NCBI GenBank assembly: GCA_025363655.1
Contig: JANYDK010000006.1
Coordinates: forward strand, 1-46,118
Length of the DNA stretch: 46,118 bases
Direction: 5' to 3'
From: Deltaproteobacteria bacterium
GTDB lineage: Bacteria > Myxococcota_A > Polyangia > Polyangiales > JADJMO01
The position numbers and the translations under genes are program-made. Below the pieces are notes generated by a model that was not told where the DNA came from, made no database searches, and worked only from the letters and a program-made list of their open reading frames with translations. Within the stretch, counting starts at the first letter, position 1. The number at the start of each line of letters is the position of its first letter. This document shows, piece by piece, positions 1-7,506 of the stretch.

Positions 1-1
1 G

Positions 2-1219
2 AAGGAGGGTGGGGCGTCGCTGAACGTGCTCGCCGGCCTCACGGCGGGCAACTTCTCCGCGTTCTGGACCGGCCTCTCGATCGTCGGCCTGATGGGCATC
101 GCGTACGGCGTGAGCATCAACGGCGTCGGGTCGATCATGGGGCACCCGGGCATCGAGGCGATCTTCGCGTTCGGCCTCGTGGCGTTCGGCTTCCTCGGCA
201 TGGGTCCGGTGACCATCGCCGTCGACTCGTACGGTCCGGTGACGGACAACGCGCAGTCGGTGTACGAGCTCTCGATCATCGAGACGCTGCCGAACATCAA
301 GGCGGAAGTGAAGAAGGACTTCGGCTTCGATCTCAACTTCGAGAAGGCCAAGCACTTCCTCGAGGAGAACGACGGCGCCGGCAACACGTTCAAGGCCACC
401 GCGAAGCCGGTGCTCATCGGCACCGCCGTCGTCGGTTCGACCACGATGATCTTCTCGATCATCATGCTCCTCACGAACCACCTCACGGACATCGTCGCCC
501 TGCAGAAGATGACGATTCTCCACCCGCCGTTCCTCCTCGGCCTCATCGCCGGCGGATCGATCATCTACTGGTTCACCGGCGCTTCGACGCAGGCCGTCAG
601 CACGGGTGCGTATCGCGCGGTCGAGTTCATCAAGGCCAACATCAAGCTCGACGGTGTCGAGAAGGCCTCGATCGCCGACAGCAAGAAGGTCGTCGAGATC
701 TGCACGCTCTACGCGCAGAAGGGGATGTTCAACATCTTCCTTGTCATCTTCTTCGGCACGCTCGCCTTCGCGTTCTACGACGAGTACTTCTTCATCGGGT
801 ACCTCATCTCGATCGCGCTCTTCGGTCTCTTCCAAGCTCTCTTCATGGCCAACGCCGGCGGAGCCTGGGACAACGCGAAGAAGGTGGTCGAGGTCGAGCT
901 GAAGGCGAAGGGCACGCCGCTGCACGATGCTTGCGTCGTCGGCGACACCGTCGGCGATCCATTCAAGGACACGTCGTCGGTGGCGATGAACCCGGTGATC
1001 AAGTTCACCACGCTCTTCGGCCTCCTCGCAGTCTCGCTCGCGCACCAGATGACGGGTTCGCAGCAGACGCTGAAGTTCGTGCTCTCGGGCGGGTTCTTCC
1101 TCGTCATGCTCGTCTTCGTCTACCGCTCGTTCTACGGCATGCGCATCGAGTCGAACCTTCGCTCGGATGACAAGTCGGAGAGCTCGGGCGGCGAGCCCGC
1201 GGCTGCCGACGCGGAGTGA
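2..1219 (+). CDS. hppA: Membrane-bound ion-translocating pyrophosphatase, C-terminal part
   Basis: The reading frame is open from the first bases, so the gene begins before the window; 405 residues remain of a family usually 660-800 long. M-PPases couple hydrolysis of cytoplasmic pyrophosphate to H+ or Na+ pumping. Hallmarks seen: the EGGASLNVLAGL segment at the left edge, the acidic motif DSYGPVTDNAQ (about 220-255), ANAGGAWDNAKK (about 850-885) and GDTVGDPFKDTSS (about 940-980), which supply Mg-PPi ligands, between several hydrophobic helices. At the position that separates K+-dependent from K+-independent enzymes there is Lys (codon 392-394, in GNTFKAT), normally a sign of K+ independence, but the residue three further on is Ala rather than Thr. 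The linker before this motif is longer than in many family members. A rho-independent terminator follows. Which ion is pumped cannot be told here. Confidence 0.95.
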   Translation, partial: KEGGASLNVLAGLTAGNFSAFWTGLSIVGLMGIAYGVSINGVGSIMGHPGIEAIFAFGLVAFGFLGMGPVTIAVDSYGPVTDNAQSVYELSIIETLPNIKAEVKKDFGFDLNFEKAKHFLEENDGAGNTFKATAKPVLIGTAVVGSTTMIFSIIMLLTNHLTDIVALQKMTILHPPFLLGLIAGGSIIYWFTGASTQAVSTGAYRAVEFIKANIKLDGVEKASIADSKKVVEICTLYAQKGMFNIFLVIFFGTLAFAFYDEYFFIGYLISIALFGLFQALFMANAGGAWDNAKKVVEVELKAKGTPLHDACVVGDTVGDPFKDTSSVAMNPVIKFTTLFGLLAVSLAHQMTGSQQTLKFVLSGGFFLVMLVFVYRSFYGMRIESNLRSDDKSESSGGEPAAADAE

Positions 1220-1265
1220 TCTCCCAGTCTGGTGACGCTCGGTTCGTCCGAGGGTGACCAGCACG

Positions 1266-1307
1266 CGCGCCTCGGGCTCGAAAGGGCCTCGAGGCGCGAG
1301 TGTTTTT
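1266..1307 (+). terminator. Rho-independent terminator of hppA
   Basis: A perfect 9-bp stem, CGCGCCTCG at 1266-1274 pairing with CGAGGCGCG at 1290-1298, is followed by AGTGTTTTT. It lies 47 bases after the hppA stop and just before the 3' end of the convergent gene. The T-run is only on the plus-strand side, so it serves hppA. Confidence 0.85.
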
Positions 1308-1308
1308 G

Positions 1309-2268
1309 TCAGCTCCCGTATTCGGGAGGGAGCTCGATTTTGCGACGCGCGGGACGGTGCACCGGGTGTTCATGCGAGCTCTTCGCGAGGTAGCCGATGA
1401 GCTGGGCGAGGGGCGCGAGGCCGACGCGGACGCCGAAGATTCGTCCGAGCGTGCCGATCTCACCGGGCGCCGACGTGGACGTCGACATCATGCTCTGGGT
1501 GCTCTCGGCGCTCTCCGCACCCTCGTCGGACGCGTCTTTGCAGCAGCGAAAGCCGGTCGAATAGTCGTTGTAGACCATCGAGTGGACCTTGGTGGCGTAG
1601 TCGCAGCCTTGGCCGAGCTCGTCGACGTCGAGGTAGAAGCCGCCGCGCATCGTCTTGTCGTCGATCCACTCGTTGACGTTGCCGACGAGGTCGTAGACGC
1701 CGTTGCCGTTCGTGCACTGCGGCGCCGATCCGGTGAGCGCGATGGTGTTCGGCAGCTGGTTCAGCCGCGGATCGTTCATGTTGCGGTTCTCGTACATCGC
1801 CTCGCCCGAGTAGAGCGACTGCAGAGGGTGCGTACGGCCGTCGTCGATGCAGAGACCGGGGACGTGGCTTGCCCCGTAGGGCCAGGTGCCGCCGGACGAG
1901 CCACGACAGGCTGCGACCCACTCGCTCGCGTGACAGAGGCGCTTCTCGGCAACCGCGCAGGCCTTCTGCGCGAGTGCCATCGAGATGTGCGCCTGCGGTA
2001 CGACCCCAGGCTTGCTCACCGCGCGGACCTTGTGCCGCACCGGCGTTGCATAAGGAGTGTATGTAATCTCCGAGCCGTTCGGGAGGACCTCGACGAGCGA
2101 GCCTTCCCAACGGTCGATGCAGCTGCCGCCGACGAGCGCCATCTCTTCCGGACAGGTCTTCGCCGCCGAGGCAGTGGACGCAGTCGTCCCGACGATCGTC
2201 GTGGCGATCGCGGCGATGGCAAGAGTGAGGGTGACGGAGCCGGAGACGAAGCGCGCGCAATGGACCAT
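1309..2268 (-). CDS. Secreted formylglycine-generating-enzyme-like (SUMF1 domain) protein
   Basis: 319 residues. An N-terminal signal peptide (residues 1 to about 36, ending ASTASA before AKTC) indicates export. The mature part has the FGE-sulfatase layout: a CPEEMALVGG start with CIDRWE, the KRLCHASEWVAACRG block, GVYDLVGNVNEW, MRGGFY and a C-terminal GFRCC. In active FGE enzymes two Cys near the GGS-x-C region oxidise a sulfatase Cys; here the segment after RGGFY is DVDELGQGC and the usual following Arg is absent, so this is probably a non-catalytic family member, common in myxobacteria. The C-terminal 70 residues are unrelated and low complexity. The frame is open further upstream (possible starts at 2322 and GTG 2382), but only the 2268 start puts the signal peptide at the N-terminus. 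Divergent from the next gene. Confidence 0.8.
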   Translation of the reverse strand: MVHCARFVSGSVTLTLAIAAIATTIVGTTASTASAAKTCPEEMALVGGSCIDRWEGSLVEVLPNGSEITYTPYATPVRHKVRAVSKPGVVPQAHISMALAQKACAVAEKRLCHASEWVAACRGSSGGTWPYGASHVPGLCIDDGRTHPLQSLYSGEAMYENRNMNDPRLNQLPNTIALTGSAPQCTNGNGVYDLVGNVNEWIDDKTMRGGFYLDVDELGQGCDYATKVHSMVYNDYSTGFRCCKDASDEGAESAESTQSMMSTSTSAPGEIGTLGRIFGVRVGLAPLAQLIGYLAKSSHEHPVHRPARRKIELPPEYGS

Positions 2269-2396
2269 CGGATCGCGTCCATGAGAGCGATCCGACGTCG
2301 AGGGAGCCAAATTTGTGTCCATCCGTGGGAGGCAGCGTGTCCACGGCGGCGAGCGGCCGACGAGACGCCAGCGCAAGGGCACGTTAGAGGGCCAAT

Positions 2397-4499
2397 ATGG
2401 ACCGGCTTGCCTTGGTGCTCGCGCTCGGCGCGCTCGGGCTCGTGGCAGCCCAGCGTCTCGCCGCGTGGCTCCGGGTCGAAGCGCGGCGGACGGGCGCGGG
2501 TGCGTCGGCGGGTACGTCGAATGCGTCCTCCAAGGTCGGGGAGGGCGCGCCGATCGCCGAGGCGCTCCGGTCCCTCCTGCTCGAGCACGCGCGCTGGTCG
2601 GGTCTCCTCGTCGGAGTGGCGGCGCTCGGCGCCTTCACGGTGATGGTGTCGATGCGCACCTCGCCGACGATCGATTCTGCGTCGCCCCGCGTCCTCGCCG
2701 CGCTCGCTGCCGGCTCGACGTTGGTGGGAGGTGCGACGTCGATCGTGGCCGCGTTCGTCTGCGCCAAGTTCGGGCTCTTCGTCGACGTCGCCGCCCCCGC
2801 AGCTCGTCGACGCGCATTTCCCGAGGGGCTCGTGGCGACGATGCGTGGAGGGGCCGCGGCTGCGCTCTTCGTCGTCGCGCTCGCGCTCGTCTCGCTCGGC
2901 GTGCTCTACGGCGTCGCCTCGCGTTTCGGTCCGCTCTCGTCGGAGGCGCGGGCGACGGGAGCGCCAATGGCGATCGTCGGTTTCGCCGTCGGTGCGTCGC
3001 TCGTCGCGCTCGTTGCCCAACTCGGATTCGGAGTCGCCGGTGTCGCTTCGGCCGCCGCCGACGCGCGCCTGCGAGCCGCGGAGCCGAATTCACCGCTCGA
3101 CGACCCGCGCAACACCCTCTCGGTGGTCACCCGCGCCGCGAGCTTCGCACGTGCGCGCATCGCTCCGGTCGCTGAGCTCTTCCAATCGGTCGCCGTCGAA
3201 GGGGTCGCCTCGATGCTCCTCGCAGCGGCGCTTTTTCAGGCGAATCATGGCTTCTTCGCGCGCGTCGGCGTCGATGCGTTCGGCGTCGTCCTCGTCCCCT
3301 TGGTGGTCCGTGCCTTCTCCCTCATCGCCACGTTCGTCGGCGCGATGGCGGTGAAGAGCGGCCCCTCCGAGTCGCCGATGGCGGCGATCGATCGCGGCTA
3401 TTTCGTCAGCGCCGTGCTCGTCATGCTCTCGGTAGGCACCGCTGCACACTGGCTCCTTCGCGGCACCTTCATCTGGTTCGCCATCGCCGGCGCGCTCGGC
3501 GTGCTCGTCGGCTACGGCTTCATGCTCGCCGCACGCTGGCAGGAGGGCGGCGCGATGGGAGACGAGAGCGCCGACGCCGAGGGCGAGAGCGATTTCGTCG
3601 CCGGGCTCGGCGGCGCCGTCGTTCCGGCGATCGTCGCGGCCCTCGGCGCGTTCGGCGCGTATCGCTGCGGGGAGGCGAGCGGGCTCTCGCACGGTGGCGT
3701 CTTCGCGCTCGCCTTGGCGGCGAGTGGCTCGCTCGGGGTCGCCGGATTCCTCCGCGCAGCGACCTCGATCGACGCCGGCCTCGAGGCGCCTGTGGTCGAG
3801 ACGAGCGTCGGAGAAAAGGAGGCGCGGGCGGCGCTCGAACGTGCAGCCCCGATGATCCGCGCGATCGGACGCGGATACGCGGCTTCCGTCGCTGCGCTCG
3901 TGGTCCTGGTCACCCTGCGCGCCGATCTCTACCGCGTCGGTGCCCAACGCGTCCTCGCCACCGGCGTCCACGCGCCCGTCGAGGTCGACCTCACCAAGCC
4001 TGCAATTCTCTTTTCTGCAGCGCTCGGCGCCACGCTCGTCTTTGCCGTCGTCGCCTTGGTCGTCCGTGGCATCGGCGCGGTCGACGAGGCGACGCTCGCC
4101 GCCGCGCAAGGAGAGCTACAGACGCTCGAGCACGACGAGACAGGCGTCATTTTTCCGATCGATTATCACCCGCCGTATCGGGTGCTCGCGCGCCAGCTGC
4201 TCGGTCGTTCGCTCGCGGCGATGGCGCTTCCGACGGGGCTCGTCGTCGTCACGCCGGCGCTGCTCGGCGTCGTCCTCGCGCGCGCCTTCGGGGTGGGGGC
4301 CGAGGGGACATTCGCGTTCGCCGCCGTCGCCGCCATCGTCGGGGTCCTCCTCTCCCTCGCGCTCGCCGGGGGTCGTCGCGATCGCGATGCGAAGAGCGCT
4401 GCCGCGACGTCGCTGCGGGAAATCGCGGCTCCAGTGCTGCCGATCGTCGCGCAACTCCTGGCGGTGCTCGCGCTCGCCCTCGGTCCCTGGCTCGCCTGA
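2397..4499 (+). CDS. Degenerate membrane pyrophosphatase-like protein (probable pseudoenzyme)
   Basis: 700 residues with about 14-16 hydrophobic helices, the size and layout of an M-PPase. Similarity to that family is visible by eye: the segment around residues 100-165 (AGSTLVGGATSIVAAF, later FPEGLVATMRGGAAAALF) matches helices 3-4; DDPRN at 235-239 followed by an aligned AELFQSVAVEGVASMLLAA matches DDPRNPATIADNVGDNVGD..ADLFESY; RAIGRGYAASVAAL matches the KGFAIGSAAL helix. However, the catalytic DNVGDNVGD stretch is replaced by TRAASFARARI, and the DNAxG and GDTVGDPxKDT motifs have no counterpart; the protein stops about where the last one would begin. I infer a non-hydrolysing paralogue, perhaps regulatory or structural. 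The frame is intact and uses the same codon bias as its neighbours, so it is not a decaying pseudogene. It lies 1.2 kb from the real hppA. Confidence 0.75.
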   Translation: MDRLALVLALGALGLVAAQRLAAWLRVEARRTGAGASAGTSNASSKVGEGAPIAEALRSLLLEHARWSGLLVGVAALGAFTVMVSMRTSPTIDSASPRVLAALAAGSTLVGGATSIVAAFVCAKFGLFVDVAAPAARRRAFPEGLVATMRGGAAAALFVVALALVSLGVLYGVASRFGPLSSEARATGAPMAIVGFAVGASLVALVAQLGFGVAGVASAAADARLRAAEPNSPLDDPRNTLSVVTRAASFARARIAPVAELFQSVAVEGVASMLLAAALFQANHGFFARVGVDAFGVVLVPLVVRAFSLIATFVGAMAVKSGPSESPMAAIDRGYFVSAVLVMLSVGTAAHWLLRGTFIWFAIAGALGVLVGYGFMLAARWQEGGAMGDESADAEGESDFVAGLGGAVVPAIVAALGAFGAYRCGEASGLSHGGVFALALAASGSLGVAGFLRAATSIDAGLEAPVVETSVGEKEARAALERAAPMIRAIGRGYAASVAALVVLVTLRADLYRVGAQRVLATGVHAPVEVDLTKPAILFSAALGATLVFAVVALVVRGIGAVDEATLAAAQGELQTLEHDETGVIFPIDYHPPYRVLARQLLGRSLAAMALPTGLVVVTPALLGVVLARAFGVGAEGTFAFAAVAAIVGVLLSLALAGGRRDRDAKSAAATSLREIAAPVLPIVAQLLAVLALALGPWLA

Positions 4500-4528
4500 C
4501 CTCGGCCCTGCTGCTAGCGTCTCGGCCC

Positions 4529-5122
4529 ATGGCGGCAGCAACCGAGGCCTTGGTCACCGATGTTCCGTACGCGACGCGCGACGTCAGGGCGCTCGTCTCC
4601 GAGCCTGGCTCGGTGCTCGACGCGAAGATGCGCGCCGGCGTCGCTCCCTCATTCGACGACCTGCGCGGCTGGGAGTTTTCGGGCACCAACGCCGGCGCGC
4701 TGACCGACCTCCTCGGCATCCGCAAGTTCAAGAAGGGCTTCTACGAAGGTGCCCCGCGGGTCCCGCGAGGGCCGACGCCGTTCATCCAAGGCTACAACGT
4801 CGTCGTCGCGCAGAACGGCATCGGCAACCCGCACGTCGCCAAGCCGAACGACGAGAGCCCGAAGCGGCACGGCTTCTATCGCGTGCATCAGGTCGTGTCA
4901 GGCGCGCGCGACGACAAGTATCCGAACGCGCTGCTGCTCGACTACGGCCTCGGGAAGAACGGCGGAAACCCAGCCGGCCTCCTGCGCGATTACCTCGTGC
5001 AGGTCGATCCCGATGACAAGGATCTGCTGCTGGGGAAGGCGTATCTGGCGCTGCTCGGGATGAGGATTCCGGTCGGCTTCTTCGTGCTCGTCCGACACAA
5101 CAAGCACGAGTTTGCCGGGTGA
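4529..5122 (+). CDS. Conserved protein of unknown function
   Basis: 197 residues, starting 29 bases after the upstream stop, so probably co-transcribed with the pyrophosphatase-like gene. No signal peptide, membrane helix or Cys is present. The middle is rich in Gly, Asn and Tyr (FIQGYNVVVAQNGIGNPHV), and the C-terminal part alternates hydrophobic residues (LLLDYGLGKNGGNPAGLLRDYLVQV, split around Gly/Asn, then MRIPVGFFVLVRHNKHEF), suggesting a small beta-rich soluble fold. The ATG at 4529 has no clear ribosome-binding site. I do not recognise the family. Downstream lies a hairpin region and the convergent LysM gene. Confidence 0.65.
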   Translation: MAAATEALVTDVPYATRDVRALVSEPGSVLDAKMRAGVAPSFDDLRGWEFSGTNAGALTDLLGIRKFKKGFYEGAPRVPRGPTPFIQGYNVVVAQNGIGNPHVAKPNDESPKRHGFYRVHQVVSGARDDKYPNALLLDYGLGKNGGNPAGLLRDYLVQVDPDDKDLLLGKAYLALLGMRIPVGFFVLVRHNKHEFAG

Positions 5123-5146
5123 GAGAGACGAGAGCTGGCTGTCGCA

Positions 5147-5179
5147 CGGGCTTTGTCGCGCAAGAGCACGAAAAGCCCG
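5147..5179. terminator. Possible bidirectional terminator hairpin
   Basis: CGGGCTTT (5147-5154) pairs with AAAGCCCG (5172-5179) around a 17-base loop, in the gap between two convergent genes. A second GC-only hairpin, CCCCGG/CCGGGG, lies at 5207-5224. Neither has a proper T-run, so intrinsic termination is uncertain. Confidence 0.35.
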
Positions 5180-5230
5180 CTCCGATTTCGAACTAGACAG
5201 TCACATCCCCGGCCGTCGCCGGGGGCCCCG

Positions 5231-6499
5231 CTAGTAGCCCTTCTTCATCACCCAGTTGTCGCCTGGCTCCATCTCGCGCTGCGAGGTGGTGACGAGGCAG
5301 GTGGCGGTGTGCTCGCGGACGCGGAGGACGCGCACCTCGGCGACGACCTCCTCGGGGTAGTCGGGTGAGTCTTCCGGCGTGTTGTAGGCCTTCGTCTCGA
5401 TCGTCGCGTTGCTGTCGGTGTTGAGTGTGACCGACGACGCCGCGAGCTCGCCGCTCGCCGAGAGACCTTTGCGCCACTGATCACCGCGGTGGACGACGAA
5501 GATGCGGTTGCCGACCTTGAGGCCTTCCTTCTCGCCCTTGTCGAGGAGGAGGATTTGGTTGGCCCCGTAGAGGATTTGCGGGTTCACCGACGCGAGGACG
5601 ACCCCGCGGAGGTCGATGCCGTTGGTGGTCGGGGGGACCACGTCGATGCGCCTTTCGATGGGCCCGACGCGCGCGCCGCGTTCGATGACGTCGAGCGCTT
5701 CGACGATGGTGCCTTCGACGAGCTTGCTGTCCTTGTCGACCTTGTCGACGCGGATGGTGCCGAGGATCTGCACCACCTTGCCCATGTCCTTGCCGTCGAC
5801 CTTGATGGCGCGCGCATGGTGGAAGACGGTGAGCGAGTCGCCGGGGAAGAGCGTCTTCACTTGCTCGGGCGTGACGCGGACGTAGACCTTGTTGAAGGTC
5901 GTGAGGAGCATGCGATCTTCGGGGCTGCCGATGACCTCGCCGGTGTCCTCGGTCTTGTCGTCGTAGACGAAGCCCATGTCGCGGAGGAAGACCGTGCCGG
6001 GCTTGACCTGCTTGGGCTTGAGCACGACGCCGCCCGGCTGTTCGAGGCCGAGCGAGAAGCCGCCCTGCTCCTTCTTCAGCTTCACGACTTCACCAGGGAA
6101 AATCCAGTGTGGATTGAGGATGTCGGGGTTGTACGACCAGACGCGCGGCCACTGCCACGGGTTGTTGAAGTAGTGATCGCAGATGTCCCAGAGCGTGTCG
6201 CCCTTGCGCACGGTGTGGCTCGGCGGGACGAGCGCCCACGTCTTCTTGCCGCTGTCGTCACCGAGCGTGACCGAGCCCTTGTTGGTCTTGGCGACGTCGA
6301 GCGCCGACGGGCCCTTCTCGACGTTGGCGGGCGGCCCGCTGGTGTTCGAGTCCTTGACGCCGGCGCCGAGGGTGTTCTTCTTCGGCCCGAAGTCGGCGGA
6401 GGCGGTCGACGAAAGCACCAGCGCGACGAGCGGCGAGCTCACCAGCCCGAGACGGCGAAATGAGACGCTCCAACGATCTCCCAGCGACTTCCTGCTCAT
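5231..6499 (-). CDS. Exported LysM-domain protein
   Basis: 422 residues. A basic N-terminus and hydrophobic stretch ending SSTASA at about residue 35 form a signal peptide. A LysM domain, which binds peptidoglycan GlcNAc chains, spans about 95-141 (SHTVRKGDTLWDICDHY ... ILNPHWIFPGEVVKL). The remaining 280 residues are a beta-rich region with repeated hydrophobic-Gly patterns, for example DSLTVFHHARAI and NQILLLDKGEKEGLKVGNRI, of unknown role. The ATG (6499-6497) overlaps the TGA of the upstream TPR lipoprotein gene (ATGA), so the two are translationally coupled. Together they suggest a periplasmic cell-wall module. The frame is open far upstream through the neighbouring gene, which is a GC-rich artefact; the chosen start gives the signal peptide. 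Confidence 0.88.
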   Translation of the reverse strand: MSRKSLGDRWSVSFRRLGLVSSPLVALVLSSTASADFGPKKNTLGAGVKDSNTSGPPANVEKGPSALDVAKTNKGSVTLGDDSGKKTWALVPPSHTVRKGDTLWDICDHYFNNPWQWPRVWSYNPDILNPHWIFPGEVVKLKKEQGGFSLGLEQPGGVVLKPKQVKPGTVFLRDMGFVYDDKTEDTGEVIGSPEDRMLLTTFNKVYVRVTPEQVKTLFPGDSLTVFHHARAIKVDGKDMGKVVQILGTIRVDKVDKDSKLVEGTIVEALDVIERGARVGPIERRIDVVPPTTNGIDLRGVVLASVNPQILYGANQILLLDKGEKEGLKVGNRIFVVHRGDQWRKGLSASGELAASSVTLNTDSNATIETKAYNTPEDSPDYPEEVVAEVRVLRVREHTATCLVTTSQREMEPGDNWVMKKGY

Positions 6500-7335
6500 G
6501 ATGCGCCCTCCGACGGGATCTTCTTCGCCGCCTCCGAGTTCGGAAAATCTTTGCGCAGCCGCGTGAAGGCTGCTTTCGCCTTCGCGTCGCTGCCGAGCTT
6601 CTTCTGCGTCAGCCCGAGCTTGAGGAGCGCATCGGGCACTTTGGCCGACGCGGGGTAGCTGACGAGCAAGCCGTCGAACTGATCGGCCGCGGCGCCGTAG
6701 AGCGCGAGCGCGTAGTAACACTCGCCGCGCCAATAGAGCGCGTTGGCCGCGTAGGGGTGATCGGGGTAGCGGACGACGAAGCCGGCGAAGGCGTCGAGCG
6801 CCTCCTTCCACTTCTTCCCCTTGGCGAGCTTGAGCGCCGCGTCGTATTCGACGTTGGCCTTCGGATCGAGCGAGGGTGACTTCGACTTCTTGCTCTTGCT
6901 GCCGGCGAACGCTTCGTCGGGATAGGTCTCTTCGACGCCGCCAGGGCCGATTTTCAAGAGGGGCCGTGGGCCGTCGTCCTCTTCTTCGGGAGGAGGCGCG
7001 AGGATCACCTTCTTGATCGGTGGCGCGTCGCTGCCGCCGGGCTCGAGCTTCACCACCTTGAGCGGCTTGGCTTCGCTGCTGACGCCACCGCCGACGTGAA
7101 CGGTGTTGTTCCCATCGTTGCCGCCTTCGGCGTCGAGCGGGTGGGCGTCGTCGTGGGCTTCGAGGTTGGCGACGCGGCGTTCGAGCGCGTCGTGCTCGCC
7201 CTGCACCTTGGCCAGCTTTTCCTTGAGGCCCGAGAGCTCGCGCTCGCCCGAAGCCCGACCCGCGCAGGCCAAGAGCGGCAGGACGGACGCGAAGAGCAGC
7301 GCGCCGAAGAGATTTCCACGCAGCACTCGAGACAT
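6496..7335 (-). CDS. TPR lipoprotein, CpoB/YbgF-like
   Basis: 279 residues. A lipobox (PLLAC, Cys24) marks a lipoprotein. Residues 31-60 (LKEKLAKVQGEHDALERRVANLE) form a short coiled coil, as in the trimerisation segment of CpoB. A disordered Asp/Glu/Pro-rich stretch follows, then three TPR-like repeats at about 155-272 (YDAALKLAKGKKWKEALDAF, YAANALYWRGECYYALALY, VPDALLKLGLTQKKLGSDA). Coil plus TPR with a KxAxxxF/FPxSxAA ending is the YbgF/CpoB arrangement, which links Tol-Pal to peptidoglycan synthesis. No tol-pal genes are seen here; instead it is coupled to the LysM gene. Conserved function with E. coli CpoB is an inference from architecture. Confidence 0.82.
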   Translation of the reverse strand: MSRVLRGNLFGALLFASVLPLLACAGRASGERELSGLKEKLAKVQGEHDALERRVANLEAHDDAHPLDAEGGNDGNNTVHVGGGVSSEAKPLKVVKLEPGGSDAPPIKKVILAPPPEEEDDGPRPLLKIGPGGVEETYPDEAFAGSKSKKSKSPSLDPKANVEYDAALKLAKGKKWKEALDAFAGFVVRYPDHPYAANALYWRGECYYALALYGAAADQFDGLLVSYPASAKVPDALLKLGLTQKKLGSDAKAKAAFTRLRKDFPNSEAAKKIPSEGAS

Positions 7336-7387
7336 GAACGAAGCCTACGGTGCGAGGAAACTTGGGGCCAACTGCACGACTAGCCTC

Positions 7388-7421
7388 AGCGGACAAAGTC
7401 GCGCGGCAATCTTTGGCGAAA
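7388..7421 (+). promoter_or_regulatory. 34-bp intergenic element, copy 1
   Basis: This stretch in the divergent gap before the zinc-ribbon gene matches, at 31 of 34 positions, the reverse complement of 39973-40006 upstream of cysE. Its core has CAAAG at 7394 and CTTTG at 7411, giving an imperfect inverted repeat around GC-rich bases, and it ends GGCGAAA. The match between two otherwise unrelated non-coding sites suggests a shared regulator site or leader element. Confidence 0.5.
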
Positions 7422-7423
7422 CC

Positions 7424-7459
7424 AGAAGCTTACGTTCGGTCAGCTCAACATAAGCTTCT
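7424..7459. promoter_or_regulatory. Perfect 9-bp inverted repeat with 18-base spacer
   Basis: AGAAGCTTA (7424-7432) and TAAGCTTCT (7451-7459) are exact reverse complements. They begin 2 bases after the 34-bp element and lie about 50 bases before the zinc-ribbon gene start. The AT-rich arms contrast with the surroundings. An operator or an mRNA stem-loop are both possible; TATGATTTTG after the right arm gives a weak T-rich tail. Confidence 0.5.
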
Positions 7460-7506
7460 TATGATTTTGCTCCGGGCGACGATGCGCTAGACCGGAAACA
7501 CCGACG

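Noticed and set aside
1300-2643. 447-codon plus-strand open frame opposite the FGE-like gene
   Set aside because: Val/Asp/Arg-rich antisense translation with no domain; the FGE-like protein on the other strand has clear motifs.
2397-4499. Pyrophosphatase-like gene as a decaying pseudogene
   Set aside because: No frameshift or stop, normal codon bias, and the hydrophobic layout is kept along the full length.
5231-7396. A 721-codon open frame joining the LysM gene with the region of the TPR lipoprotein
   Set aside because: The first 300 residues are Arg-rich and shadow the TPR gene in another frame; the true LysM start has a signal peptide.
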